From contig JAREIK010001332.1 of assembly GCA_029783825.1 (NCBI GenBank), positions 636,314-700,313 on the forward strand: a DNA stretch of 64,000 nucleotides, written 5' to 3'. A model generated the notes under the pieces. It did not search any database and was not told the origin of the DNA. It was given only the letters and a program-made list of their open reading frames with translations. This stretch comes from Sapria himalayana. Taxonomy: Eukaryota; Streptophyta; Magnoliopsida; Malpighiales; Rafflesiaceae. Of the stretch, positions 45,740 through 58,675 are shown piece after piece. Each line of letters starts with the position of its first letter. Position 1 is the first letter of the stretch. A program made the translations under genes and the position numbers.

Positions 45740-47250
45740 AATATTAACTATTCTATCAAACGTTGCATTTGGCTTTCACTTTCTAAACCATTGTGGAAAA
45801 AGAAGATTAATGTGGAGAGAGTGTGGACCATCTACATAATCATTATTCTTCACATTATCCTTTTAATTTTACCACCATTCATTTGCATCTCCTCCTATAA
45901 TTCCACTTTATAATGAGCAACTGCTAGTGGAATAAGTTAGGTAGGGAGGTCAGGCTAAGTCATGATATTGGATGTCATGATTTTATGTGTGGTGAAATTG
46001 AATATTATGATATTTGATGCGAAAATATCATTTGTGGTAGAATTATCTTTTACATGTGGTTCCCCTTTTTTTTTCTTCCATGTTCTTCCCTCACACTTTT
46101 TTATGGATCCTTAATATTATAGACATGCATCACTTTAGATTTGTCTTGATATCACTAGGTAATTTTTCTCTTTTATTGTGAGTGCAAATATCTAATATGG
46201 TTCTCAATAGTTTTTATCATTGCATTAATGTGATCTATCCTTATTTTTATTTGACCAATACAATTTTCTTGTAGATCATTTCTCCTCTATCTCTATAAGT
46301 ATCACAAAAATACTATCTTCAAACGAAGACTTCTCTACTTCCTTTTATCTTCTAATGGTTATAATAGGACCTTGAAACTCCTTGTGTTTGGTACCCCAAC
46401 AAGTTAATTCCAAAATGTTTTTGATTTTGATCAATATCTTTCCATAGATTTTCTTGGCTCCTATATGCTAGATTCTCATGATTTCTCACGTTCAAATAAT
46501 AATATGTAGTGATATAATTATTATGTCTGAAAACTATCTATTCTATAGTACACTATGTTCTTCCATTTAATAAATATGGTCAAAATTGGTCACTTCTTAT
46601 TATTACAAGGTTACTATATCTCCCAAACTTTGTCTTTTGGTCTTTGACTTCATCATTGTTAATCTATCTGACTCCAAAATTCTAACTTGCTTCTTTCCAT
46701 TTTTTCTTTCATTTAGGATTTAGTAGTTTTTTTGGTTAGCTCTTTAAATAAATAATAAGCATGCTTGGGTAATTTATTCATTATGGAGCCACCCAAGGTT
46801 ACATCTACCATGTATTTCATTATGTAATTTAACTCATTACAGAATGTCTGGGATTGACTCTACAGCTCTTTAAATTGGTCACAAGCATCATTTAATAATT
46901 TTTTTTTCCTCTTGTCTAAACTAATTGATGTTTACCCTAAGTTATAAAGTAATTTTAGATGTGAAAAATTTGGTTACAAATTCTTGCACAAGATGAGTAC
47001 AACTCTCGATTGATTCTCTAAATAAGCATTGAAATCAACTTCTTGCTTTATTTCCCCAAAAAATATAAAGAGTTGCAACTTGATCATATTCAGACTAACT
47101 CTATTCATCTTCACCATGGTGCACAACTTCAAAAATATCTTGACATGGTTATTTGGGTCTTCTGAAAAATGTCATTCATAATGATATTGTTGTATCATTA
47201 CTAAGAGACTTAGTTTCAAATCAAAGTAATTTACTTGAATAGGTTGCATC
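45740..47250 (-). pseudogene. Athila/Tat-like Ty3 gag relic, copy 2
   Basis: On the minus strand, about 46860-46720 reads CNELNYIMKYMVDVTLGG and then SIMNKLPKHAYYLFK, the same gag block as copy 1. The shared word AACTCATTA (reverse strand) sits at 46831 here and at 37541 there, a spacing of 9290 bp. The lower-coordinate flank (45740-46680) is colinear with 36430-37430, including CATGATTTCTCAC (46479 and 37158). No intact frame. Confidence 0.75.
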
Positions 47251-47273
47251 TAGATTTTAAAGTAGATGTCCAT

Positions 47274-47531
47274 CAATATTGGTATCTAACAATCTCCAAA
47301 TATATGGTGGAGAAAAGGCAATTGAATAGCTTGTTTGGCATGCTATTGGTTCTTCCCATTACTGCTATTGTCTTCCATCATTGCTCTCGTAACTCTCCGC
47401 TTCAATATTGGTATCTATTAATCTCCAAATATTTGGTGGAGAATAGGCTATCCAATAGCTTGTTTGGCATGCTATTGGTTCTTCCTATTACTGCTATTGT
47501 CTTCCATCATTGCTCTCGTAATTCCCCACTT
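47274..47531. repeat. 129-bp tandem duplication
   Basis: Two nearly identical units start CAATATTGGTATCT at 47274 and 47403 and contain GCTTGTTTGGCATGCTATTGG. The period is a multiple of three, so the + frame through both stays open, but the repeated protein is unlike anything I know. Confidence 0.93.
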
Positions 47532-50500
47532 CAATATGTCTTCTTTTCTCTATTTGTATGTCTAAGGTTTTTTTTTCAGTCCTAGATCTCTAATGCATAT
47601 AATAGTGGTTATAGATAAAAAAATGGCAATATATATATAAAAAACTAAAAATGTAGTTACTTTTTTAAGTAGTTGGATCAACTCAAAGTTTCCCAATCAA
47701 TAAAAAAACACAATCTTCATCAATGGTACCCAAAAATTATTATGAATTTGTTACAATGCTAAACCTCACTAATTTTAGCCACCAGACCAAAAGCTTGTTT
47801 GGCAGGTGTGAGTACCTAACATAATTCCTCAATTATATAAGTTATATAACTAATAAAGTAAACATAAGTATATATATCGATCTCACATGGATTGGTATGG
47901 CTCTTTGATCAAATAATAGTGATTTATCTGATTACTCAATTTGAAGAGATAAAACTAGGTCTTAGATAGATACTTCTATATTCTATAGTTGGTTTATTTT
48001 CTGATTAATGATGATGTTTTCTCTAGTGTTGTTTCAATGTCATACATGTTTGTTAGATAAATGGTGGGAGCATGTGGGATCTCTCACTCCATGTTAGCAT
48101 TTAGAAGGTTAGTTTTTTTTTATCATGAGTTGTTGTCATCTTGGATAGTCCTCATGTGGTAGTATCTTTGATCTACCTATCACCATATTCTAAAGCTCTA
48201 CATTAGCATGTCTTTGGGTCACCTCACAATTCTACTTATTTTAGGTAAGATGTAAACTTTCTTTGATAATTACTTCAACTATGCATCTCTATTTTTATAA
48301 ATCAATTGTCCTACATGACATACAATGATTGGTCATAATAGTATCTATGCTTTTGGCTATGTTAGCATGATACTCACATTAATTAATTATACTTCACCCT
48401 ATTAATTCTATCCTTGGAAGGCATACAAGAGGAGAATGATTGTATGGTTGTCACTTCCTATCAATGCACATCTCCTTAAGTGTATCTAGTGGCTTACCGA
48501 TCTATATCAATCACAACCACACACAACTCTCAAGAATTAGTGAAACCCTAGGCTAATATTCTATGAAACTTGCACATCATTTTTGAGCCAATCCTTATAG
48601 AAGATACACAATGATATGCTCATAATTATATATTTTCGGCTTCGTTAGCACCATACTCACATCAATTAAACTTATATCGACTTAGAGATTTCACACATTA
48701 AGCCATGGCACGAGGATGATAATCAAATGTCTTTGACTTCCTACTAGTATTCATCTTGTGTTTTGTGTCCTTGACTTGCTTGTCATTGTCTACCATAGTG
48801 AATACAAATTGATATATCAATGGTGAAACCCTAAATCAACATTCTAATAAGCACATATATTCATCAATATTCAATGCATAACAAACTACATGTATTCATT
48901 ACAAAACCATAATTCATCATACACAATTACATAAACTAACCCTATGTTCCTAACTAGCCTAACATTGGAAAGAAATTTGGATGAGGAGAGTTAAAAATAA
49001 TCTCATTGAATTTGGTATCCCAAAGGACAATTAACATTAGGATCTAGTTTTCAAATATAGTTCCCATTCAACTTTATTTTGCCTTTTGCTTGAAAGTCTT
49101 CCTAATGGGGGGCATCATTTGTGCCTTTGTGATCTTTATTTCCTATCTCTTTTTCTTCATTGTCCATTTGATTCTTTTTGAAATTTATTAAGTCTAACTT
49201 TTATATCCTCGAGTATCATCAATGGAAATAGTATATGATGAATTTAATGTCTTGATGTTGGGTTGAAGTCACATCAATGATCTACTTTGAATCGTTGCTA
49301 GATCATCAAGTTGTAAAATGTCACGACTTCATCATTTATGCATATGGATGATGTCATGGCATGAAAAATGCTATGACTCAAGAAATTACTTACTATAGTG
49401 ATAAAGGTGCGACATAAAAAATGTCATGGCATGAAGTTGTTCAGTGAAATATGATTTTGGTTCTATAATGATTATGTCATGATATTGAAAATATGCCACA
49501 ATGTCATATATCGATCAAGTATTGGTGCAATGATGTGAAAATAAAATTATGATCAAAATATGTCTAGAGAAAATGTGATCATGACTCTAAAATAATATAG
49601 TGACCATGAAGAATGTGTTGTATAATGGAAAAATATTGTAACTAGGTGGTAGAGTCACTATGTACAATAAATATCATTACTTCTAGAGTCATGACCAAGA
49701 ATGACTACCATGACTACTTCATAAATATATGCTAGTATAAAAAATATAATGACATAGATAATGTCATGATTCTATCTTGCTCCTTAGCACTCCAATTTAG
49801 TTTTCCACAAAGTTTATCTTTTGTATCTGATTTATAGTAAATTTATCTACCATTTATCAAAACCCATCAAGATCATAAATTCATGAAATACTTGTTTTTA
49901 AGCACATTTTTGATACAAATACATCATAATAAAGGCCAATAATAACTATAAAAACTCAGTTCATTGAGTGTGGATCACTAGTCCCTTGGATCATTGTGCC
50001 ATTTTTCTTTTTCTATCTTGCCATCCTTTTGTTCTCGAATACTTGATCTTCCTCCATGATTACCGGAATTAAGTTTGTGAAAGTGAGAGTGAAGATGGGT
50101 ATTTGTATGTTGCAAAGAATTATGAAGCAACCACTTAACTAGATTGTCAAGAAGAGTGTTACAACGAAGAAAATGAAGTCGCAACTGGAATATAGCTTTG
50201 TAATTTAATAAGAGAGTCATGTCAACACAAATGACATTGAAATTGCATTCCCAGCATAAAACATTTAGATGATGTAATGACCTAATAATTGATAGTGTGA
50301 CATAAAAGTGATATGATTAATGAGAAATGAAATTGGGTCCATTGATGTACAAACATCACTATGGAGAAAGACATGAATTACAATGGCGACTTGATTTGGT
50401 GACTGCAAAATGAAATTGTGGCGACTATAAGGATGAAAGATGTCATACAGTGAACTAGACAAGATGTCGTTCAAGCATGACTTAAACAATTGGTAAAGAT

Positions 50501-50874
50501 CAAACATATGACACATCAATATGATTTTTTAATGATTTCAAGATTTATAATATAGTAACTATGGTGACTTATGAAATTTATGTCGCAACCTCCAAAATAT
50601 AGCAAGCGTCATGACTTTGTCTTAGATGTACACAACATGAAAACTTGTTGTGGTAGATGAATAGATAGTAGGAGCATGATTTATGGTAATGATTATTGAT
50701 ACATTTATTCAAACTTCAAAAACTAATCTATTGTACATAGGGTTGCTTCCAAAGAAGCAATATTTTAAACATTGTTTAGCTCCATCAATTGTGATTCCAC
50801 TTTTTTACTTAGTTATTCTCAAAGATTATATGCTTCTTCTATCTATGATATTTTCCCTTAACATTCTGATTTCC
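47532..50874. other. Retroelement non-coding DNA between integrase and gag relics
   Basis: On the minus strand this stretch follows an integrase end and precedes a gag, so it should hold a 3' region, LTR and leader. CATGACT and GTCATGGCATGA words are dense at 49280-49770. I could not fix the LTR borders. Open frames at 49978-50220, 50265-50519 and 50683-50928 are unrecognised. Confidence 0.45.
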
Positions 50875-51685
50875 TTAATAGTATTTCATCATTTTTCCAT
50901 TGATCTTGAACTCTCTCCCATGACTTGATTTCAAATGCATAGCCTCAAATGGAGTTGCTGCAGTTACATAGTTGGTTCGGACCATCGGGATCTCAATTTT
51001 CCTAGAAAAATATTCTAATCTAGAGTTGAAGATCAATACTTTATCTCTTACTTTGAATTCCTTCCTCAATAAATTATTATCATATCATCTCTTTATTTCA
51101 TTTTTATAAATTCTGGTACTCTCATAGGTATTGTTCCTTACCTTTTCTAGGTCATTTAGTTGGAGAAACTTCTTCTATATTGCACTGCTATTTCATAATT
51201 TATTTTACAACTCACGATGCTTACTATTTCGACTCCATAGGTAGATGCAAGGTTTTCTAAATACCAACCTATAAGGTGACATGTTTTCTAAATTACTCTA
51301 TGGGTAGGTTTATGTTCCAACTCCCAATGGGTGTTTTGAAAGCTACTCTATAAACCCATAAAGCATCATCTAATTTTTTTGAAGTCTGCACCATTTTCTC
51401 TAAAATTATCTTTATCTCTTGATTATAAATTTCGACTTTCCCATTTGATTATGTATTATATGAAAGATTTTATTTGAAGTTTCATCCCATATTTTCTCAA
51501 CATTCTATCAAATACTCTTCTAGCTCATTTAGTAGTACATCATTGTCTTCCTTAATATCCAATACCACAAATCTATATGAAAAATTAACTTTCTATTTTT
51601 ACAAAAATATCTTAAATACACTTCTCATTTGAGTAAGAGTTTGTCTATCATCTATGGTGAGAGTGCTATAGGAGTGACATTTAAT
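50875..51685 (-). pseudogene. Athila/Tat-like integrase C-terminal relic
   Basis: On the minus strand, 51069-50875 reads EFKVRDKVLIFNSRLEYFSRK and ends REFKINGKMMKYY, matching the VGDKVLLFNSRL...PGKL and FKVNGQRLKHY ends of Athila/Tat pol. Further upstream on that strand (about 51430-51330), QMGKSKF and [17 protein letters not shown] match NGQAE and LDDALWAYRTAFKTPIG. Frameshifts separate the pieces. The upstream part of the domain is cut off by the pyrimidine array that begins at about 51690. Confidence 0.78.
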
Positions 51686-51689
51686 TCAT

Positions 51690-54600
51690 GTTCATCTTTT
51701 TGGATTCTCCATTATTTTCTTATTATTTCTCTTCTTCTTCATCTTATTTTTCTTTAAATCTTATTATTCTTCTTATTCTTTTTTTTCTTTATTCTCTTCC
51801 TTTTTTTTCTTGGTCTAATTTCTCTTCTTCTACATCATCAACATATCTTTTATTTCTTCATTTTTTTTCTTATTATTCAATCTTTTTTTTTCTTTTTTTT
51901 CTTTTTTTTCTTTTTTTTTCTTTTTTTTCTTCTTTTCTTTCTTATTCATTTCTTCTGTCTTCTTATTCTTTCTACTCTTGTTCTTCTTCTTCTTTCTCTT
52001 CCTCTTTATCTTCTTATATTGATTCTATTTTTTTCTTCTCTTCTTCTAGTACCACTTCTTTTTTTAACTCGTTCTTATTGTTCTCATTGTTCTTCTTTTA
52101 CCTCTTCTTATTCTTATTCTTCATCTTTGTATTTTTCTTATTGTTGTTCTTCTTTTTGTTCATGTTTTTCTTTTTTTTCTTTATTCTCTTCATCATCATC
52201 TTCATCTTTTATTTTTCTTCTTCAACTTTGTCTTCTTTTTCCTCCTCATATTCTTCTTATTTTTCCTTATCTTATTCATCTTCTTCTTTCTCCACTTCTT
52301 CTAATTCTTCTTCTACTTAATATTAATGTTCCACTTCTTCTTCCTCCTCATCTTCTTCTTTGTTGTCATTCTCTACTTCTTTATATACTTCTTTTACTTT
52401 ATGTTCTTCTTCATATTCTTCATCTTCCCCTTCAACTTCTTCATCATGCTCTTCTTCTTTCTTTTCAACTTTTTTTTCTTCTTTTTCTTCAACTTTGTAT
52501 TCTTCTTTTTCTTCAACTAGTTTTTATATTTTTACTACTTTTTTATCTTTTTCTTCTTTTCTTCTTCTTTTAATTCTAACTTGTTTTCTTATTTTTCTTC
52601 CATTTTTTTTGTTATTATCTTTTTTCTTTATCTTCTTCTTTTTCTCCTACACGGTCTTCATCATCATCGTCATCATTATCTTCTTGTATTTTTTTTCTTC
52701 TTCTTCAAAATCTTCTTCTTCTTATTTTTCTTTTTTATAATCATCTTCTTATTCATCTTCATTGTCATCTTCTTTTCTTTTTATTGTTATTCTTCTCTTC
52801 TACTTTTTTTTTCATTTTATACTTGATGTTCATCTTCTTCGTCATATTTTACTTGTTCCTTTTCTTATTTTTATTTTAGTTGTTCCTCTTCTTATTCTTC
52901 TACTTCTTCATCATTATGTTCTACTTCTTTTTGTTGTTTTTCTTTTTCTTCTTAGTTTTTCTTTTCTTCTACATCTTGTTTCGCTTCTTCTATTTAGTTT
53001 TTCTATTCTTCTTTTTTTTTCAAATTATTTTTTTATTCTTCGTCTTCTTATTCTTCTTTTACTTATTTTTTTTTTGCCCTTCTTGTACTTATTATTTTTC
53101 TTATTCTTCTTATTCTTCTAATTCTTCTTCTTCCTTTTATTCTTGATGTTCTTCTTCTTCCTCATCATCATCATCATCATCCTTAACTTTTTATTTTTCT
53201 TCTCATTCTTTTTCTTCCTCCTCTTCTTTGACTTCACTTTTATGCATTTTATTGCACTTGTTCTTCTTCATCATTTTTTGCTTCTTTCTTATCAATTTAT
53301 TTTTCTTCATCATCTACTTCTTATTCAACTTCTTTCTCTACTACTTATACAACTACTATTTCTTTTTCTTATTCTTCTTTTTCTTTTTTAACTACTTCTT
53401 TTTCCTCTTCAATTGCTTCTTCTTTTTTTTCCTCATCAACTGCTTATTCTTATTTTCCTATTCAACTACTTCATCTTCTTGTTATAATTCTTCTTCTTTC
53501 TAATCTTTTTTTTAATCTTTCTTTTCTTCTACTTCTTCCTCCTCTCATTCTCTTCTTATTATGAGTATTTCTCATGCTCTTATTTTTCTTCTTCTTCCAC
53601 TTCTTTTTTCTTCTTCCACTTCTTTTTTCTTCTTATTTATCTTCTTCTTCTACTTCTTCATGTTGCACTTCTTCTTTTTCTTCAATTTCACTTGTTCTTC
53701 CTCCACTTATTTTTCTTGTTCTTCTTGTATTTCTACTTCATCATCATCTTCTTTATCATATTTCACTTCTACTACTTCTTCTAATTCTTATTCTTCTTAC
53801 TATTCTTCTTCCCTTTATTCTTCGACAACTTCATCTTGTACTTCTTCTACCTCTTCTTTTTTGTATTCTTCTTTCACTACAACTACTACTTTTTCTTCTT
53901 TCATTCTTCTTCATCATTTCCTTCCTCATCTTCTTCTTATTCCTTATCATCATCTTCATATTTTATTTCCTCTTCTTCACATGCTTCTTCTTTTTCTTCT
54001 TTTTCTTCTTCTTTTTCATCATCATCATCTTCTTTTTCTTCTCTTTCTTCTGTTTCTTCTTTTTCTTCTTTTTCTTCTGTTTCTTCTTTTTCTTCTTCTT
54101 TTTTTCCTCTCTTCATTTTTTTTCTTCTTCTTCTTTTTCTACTTTACTTTCTTATTCGTATTCTCTTTCTTCTTCTTATTCTTGTTCTTATTCTACTTGT
54201 TATTCTACTTTACATTATCTTGTTATTCTTCTTTACATTATCTTATTTTTCTTCATCATCTTCTTCCTCTTTTTCTTCATCTTCTTCAAATTAATATTCT
54301 ACTTCATATTCTTTTTTTTCTTTTTCTTCTCGCTCTTTCACTTTTTAATTGTCTATTTCCTCTTCTTCCATTAAAATGCCATATAATTATCATCATGTTA
54401 TTATTCTTCTTATTGTTTCTCTTTTTCATTTCTATCTTGTTCTTCTTTTTTTTATTGTTCTTCTTCATTATCTTTTTCTTCTTTCTCATCAATTTATTCT
54501 TCTAATTCATCTTCTTCATATTCTACTTCTTTCTCTAATACTAATACTACATCTTCTTTTCTTCTTTTTTAATTATTTCTTCTTCTTTTTCCTCTTCAAC

Positions 54601-57600
54601 TACTACTTCTTCTTTTTCCATTTTGATTGCTTCATCTTCTTCTTGTACTTATTTTATTCCTAATATTCTTCTCATACTTTCTTTTCTTCTACTTATTCCT
54701 CATCCCCTTCTTTTTCTTCTAATTATTCCTCTTGTTCATTTTCTTTTTCTTTTTCATCTTATTTCTCTTCTTCTTCTTCTTCTTGTTGAACTTCTTATTT
54801 TTCTTCCACTTCACTTATTCTTCCTCCTCCCCCTTCTCCTCTTATTCTTCTAGTTCTTCTTGTATTTCTACTTCATCTTTATCATCATCATCATATTCCT
54901 CTTCTTCTACTTTTCTTCTTTTTATTCTTCTTATTATTTTTCTTCCTTTCATATTGCTACAACTTCTTGTACCTTTTCTACCTCTTCTTTTTTTGTATTC
55001 TTCTTCTTCTACAACAACTTTTTCTTATTTCATTTCTTCTTATTTTTTTTATTTTTCTTCTTTTTCTTCCCATTCTTCTTGTTCCTTATCATACTTCATA
55101 TTTTTCTTTCTTCTTCATCCGCTTCTTCTTTTTCTTCCTACTATGCTTCTTCTTCTTCCTCTCTTCTTCATTATTTCTATTTTATTTTCTTATTGTTGTT
55201 CTCATTCTTCCTCTCATTCTTGTTGTTCTTATTCTTGTTATTCTTCATTGCATTATCTTATTCTTCTTTATCTTTTTTTTCTCTCATTCTTCATATTTTT
55301 CAACATAATATTCTACTCCATATTCTTTTTTTTTCTTTTCTTTTTCTTTTCTATTTTGTTCTTTTTTTTGTTCTTCTTTATCATCTTTTCTTCTTTCTCA
55401 TCAATTTATTATTATTATTATTATATTATTATTATTATCCTTCTTCTTCTTTATCTTCTATATCTTTTTATTCTGCTTCTTTCTCTAATATTTATACTAA
55501 TACTACTATAACTTCTTATTTTTTAACTACTTTTTCCTTTTCAACTTCTTCATCTTCTTCTTTTTCCTCTTCAACTTCTTCTTCTTTTTCCTATTCTCCT
55601 TCTCACTATTTCTTTTCTTCAATTTCTTTCTCCTCCACTCCTTCTAATTATTCCTCTTGTTTATATTCTTCTCCTTCTACTTTTTTTTCTTATTCTTTTT
55701 CTCTTATTCTTGTTCTTTTTTTTTTCTTCTTATTTCTTTTCTTCTTCTTCCATTTCACTTCCTCCTCCTCCTCCTCTTATTATTTTTATTCTTTTTGTAT
55801 TTCTGCTTCATCATTTTCTTCATTATCATATTCTTCTTTTAATTTTATTTTTATTCTTCTTATTATTCTTCTTCCCTTCATACTACTACAACTTCTTCTT
55901 GTACTTATTCAGCCTTTTTTTGTATATTCTTCTTCTACTACAACTACTACTTTTTTCTTCTTTCATTTCTTTTTTTTTCTTTATTTTTTTTCCTCTTCTT
56001 CTTCTTGTTCCTTATCATTATCTTTATATTTTTCTTCATCTGCTTCTTCTTTTCTTCTTACTATACTTCTTCTTCTCTTATTTATCTTTTTCTATTTTAT
56101 TTTCTTATTGTTTTTCTCATTCTTCATCCAATTCCTATTCTTCTTCATCTTTTTCTTCCTCTTCTTCTTTATCTTCTTCAACATAATATTTTACTCCATA
56201 TTTTTTTTCTTTTTCTTCTTGCTCTTCCACTTTTTAATTGTCTATTTCCTCTTCTTCCCTATCAACACCATATCATCATCATCATCATCATCATCATGTT
56301 TTTTTTTCTCATTATTATTTCTTTTTTTCTTTTCTATATTATTATTTTTCTTCATTTCTTTTTTTTTTTTTTTATTCTTTTCCTCTTCCTCTTCTTATTT
56401 TTTTCTTCTCTCATTCTTCTTGTTTTTCTTCTTCTTCCTTGTCTTCTCTTCCTCCTCCTCCTCTCATTTTTTTCTTCTCTCATTCTTCTTATTATTCTTC
56501 CTCTTCCTCGTATTTTTTTTTCCTCTCCTTATTCATAATCATCTTCTACTTCTACTTCTTCTTCATTACCTTTTTTTTTCTTCTGCCTATTGTTCTTCCT
56601 CTTCCTCATCTTTTTCTACTTCTTTTTTTCATTTCTTCCATTTCTACTTTTATTTTCTTCCTTTTCTTCTACTTGTTCATATTTTTCTTCCATTTAATGT
56701 TCATCATCATCATCATAATCTTCTTCATCTTCAACTTCATCATTTTTTTCTTCCTACAACTCATCTTTTTTTTCTTTTTCCTCTTCTTGCTATTTCTTGT
56801 ATTTTTATTCTTCTTCATCTTTTTCTTAATTTTCTACCTCTTTTTTTTCTTCTTTATTTGTATCCTCATAGATATCATATTCTACTAATTCTTCCTTTTC
56901 TTTATTTTCTTCCTTTTCTTCCTATTCTTGTTCTTCTTCAACTTCTTTTTTTTAATTTTCTTATTATTCTTATTGTTTTTCTTCTATATATTCTTCTTCT
57001 TCCTCTTTGCGTTGTACTTTTTATTTTTCTTCTTATTCTTCTTAACTTTTTTATCTTTCTCTTCCTCTTCATTATTTTGTTCTCTTTATTCTTTCTCTTA
57101 TTCACATTCTTATTCTTCATATTATTTTTCTTCTTATTTTTTTCTTCTTTTTATGCTTGTTTTTCCTCTTCTTCATGTTCCTTTTCTTCCTCCTTGATTC
57201 ATCATCATCATCTCCCTCTTCTTCTTCTTCTACTTCTCTTATACTTCTTTTTCATCATCATCTTTGTTTCCTTCTTTCACTTCTTCTTCATTTTTTTTTG
57301 CTTCCTTTTCTTTTTCTTCGTCAACTTTTTCTTGTTAGTATTCTTATTATTCTTTCTATTCTTCTTAGTTTTCTTCTTCTTCATTTTATTATTGGTTTTG
57401 TTCTTCTTTCTTTTCTTATTTCTCATCTTTCTTATTCTCTTTTTTCGTCTTTTTTCATTCTCAACATCTTGTTCCTCTACTTCTACATTATGCATTTTTT
57501 TTCATTCTCTTCTTATTCATTGTCATCTTCTTTTTCTCACTATCTTATTCTTATTCTTTTTCTTCTTCTTTCTCTTCTTTCTCTTTTACTTTTTTTTTCT

Positions 57601-58075
57601 TCTTCCTATAACATTAATACTAAAAATCCTTCTTATTCTTATTCTTTCACTTTAATAGGTTCTTATTATTCTTCTACTTCCAATCAATAGCTTCTTTTTC
57701 TTCTTTTTGTACTTTTTCTTCCTCTTTTATTTCTTTTTTTTTCTTCTTCTACGTCATCATCATCTTCTTCTTGTTGTTGTCTTATTCTAATTATTCTTTT
57801 TTGTCTTCTTATTTTTTTATTTCTCTTTCTTTTTATTTTTCTCACACTTCTTTTTTTTTTCTCTCTTTTTCTTTTTCTTCATTTTCTTCCTACTCTTCTT
57901 CTTATTCTCATTCATTTTTTTTTCTTTTTCTTTTTTTTTCCTTCTTCTTCTACATCAACTTCTTACATTTTTTTCTTCTCTTTTTCATCCTCTTATTCTA
58001 ATAACTTTTCCTATTTTTCTTCATTTTATTTTTCTTCTTATTATTCAACTTCTTTGTTTTCATCATCATCTTTTT
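51690..58075. repeat. Pyrimidine-rich (TTC/TCT) array, part 1, 6.4 kb
   Basis: The + strand is almost entirely T and C with scattered A and rare G, dominated by TTC, TCT, TTA and CAT words. The lack of purine-rich stops leaves long open frames, for example 931 codons at 54860-57655, which are artefacts. The array is not uniform: higher-order copies are visible (see 53560-56290). The minus strand is GAA/AAG-rich. Such strands can form triplex (H-DNA) structures. Confidence 0.95.
53560..56290. repeat. Higher-order copies inside the pyrimidine array
   Basis: TGTATTTCTACTTCATC or a one-base variant occurs at 53726, 54861 and 55796. AATATT(C/T)TACT-C-ATA occurs at 54295, 55309 and 56187. TTTTTAATTGTCTATTTCC is exact at 54342 and 56231. 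These anchors keep the same order in each copy, with periods of 0.88-1.14 kb. At least three copies can be followed. The unit is therefore about 1 kb with unequal internal expansion. Confidence 0.8.
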
Positions 58076-58675
58076 CTATAAAACCATATAAAATTATGCA
58101 ACCTAATGGGCAAAGTAGATAATATGAATATCTTAGTGGCGGGCTGGGCAATCGATTAATACTCAAGTGGGGCTGCATGGGGATTGAGGTCGAGTGGGGC
58201 CCATAATTTGTTACAAATATACATGTTTATAATTTATATGTATTACGTGGTGGGCCCCACTCGCCCATCGATAACCCCATTCAAAAATTAATCGATTGCC
58301 TAACCCCATAATGCATGCTCATATTATCTATTTTGCCCATTATGGCACATGGTTTTATATATGAGTCATGATTTAATTTCTACCTTTCATATCACACCCC
58401 TAGGACTTGAACTCAAGTCCAATAATTCTCACAATAGAATACTAGTTGAGACAAGTAGGTTAACTGGCATCCTGTTGTGGGAATTATGAGGTTTGAATTC
58501 AAGTCATAGGGATGCAACATGAGAGGTAAAAATTAAGTTCTGACCCATGTGTAAAATCCTATGTTGCAATGGGCAAAGTAAAAAAATATGAGTATGCCTA
58601 GTAGGGCCAGTAAACAATTAACACTTTAATAGGATCACCTAGGGATTGACGTCAATCGGGACCACTATTTGTTAA
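58076..58675. mobile_element. Nested foldback (inverted-repeat) element within the array
   Basis: Arm A (58077-58203) and its reverse complement A' (58251-58360) share ATAAAACCAT, GGGCAAA(G/A)TAGATAATATGA, GGCAATCGATTAAT and GAGTGGGGCCCA around a 47-bp AT loop. Segment B (about 58361-58434) and B' (58474-58550) form a second inverted pair (ATTCTCACAA and TTGTGGGAAT). A third partial arm A'' (58551-58670) repeats AATGGGCAAAGTA and GGGATTGA. The order A-A'-B-B'-A'' means A' with B also folds on B' with A''. There is no coding capacity. Confidence 0.85.

Noticed and set aside
57277..57495. Lys/Glu-rich minus-strand frame, possible basic protein
   Set aside because: It is the complement of the pyrimidine array; there is no promoter, homology or conserved boundary.
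54860..57655. A 931-codon open frame, and many 100-300-codon frames nearby
   Set aside because: They are open only because the strand lacks purine-containing stop codons. Composition is Phe/Leu/Ser only, with no domain, and overlapping frames are open too.
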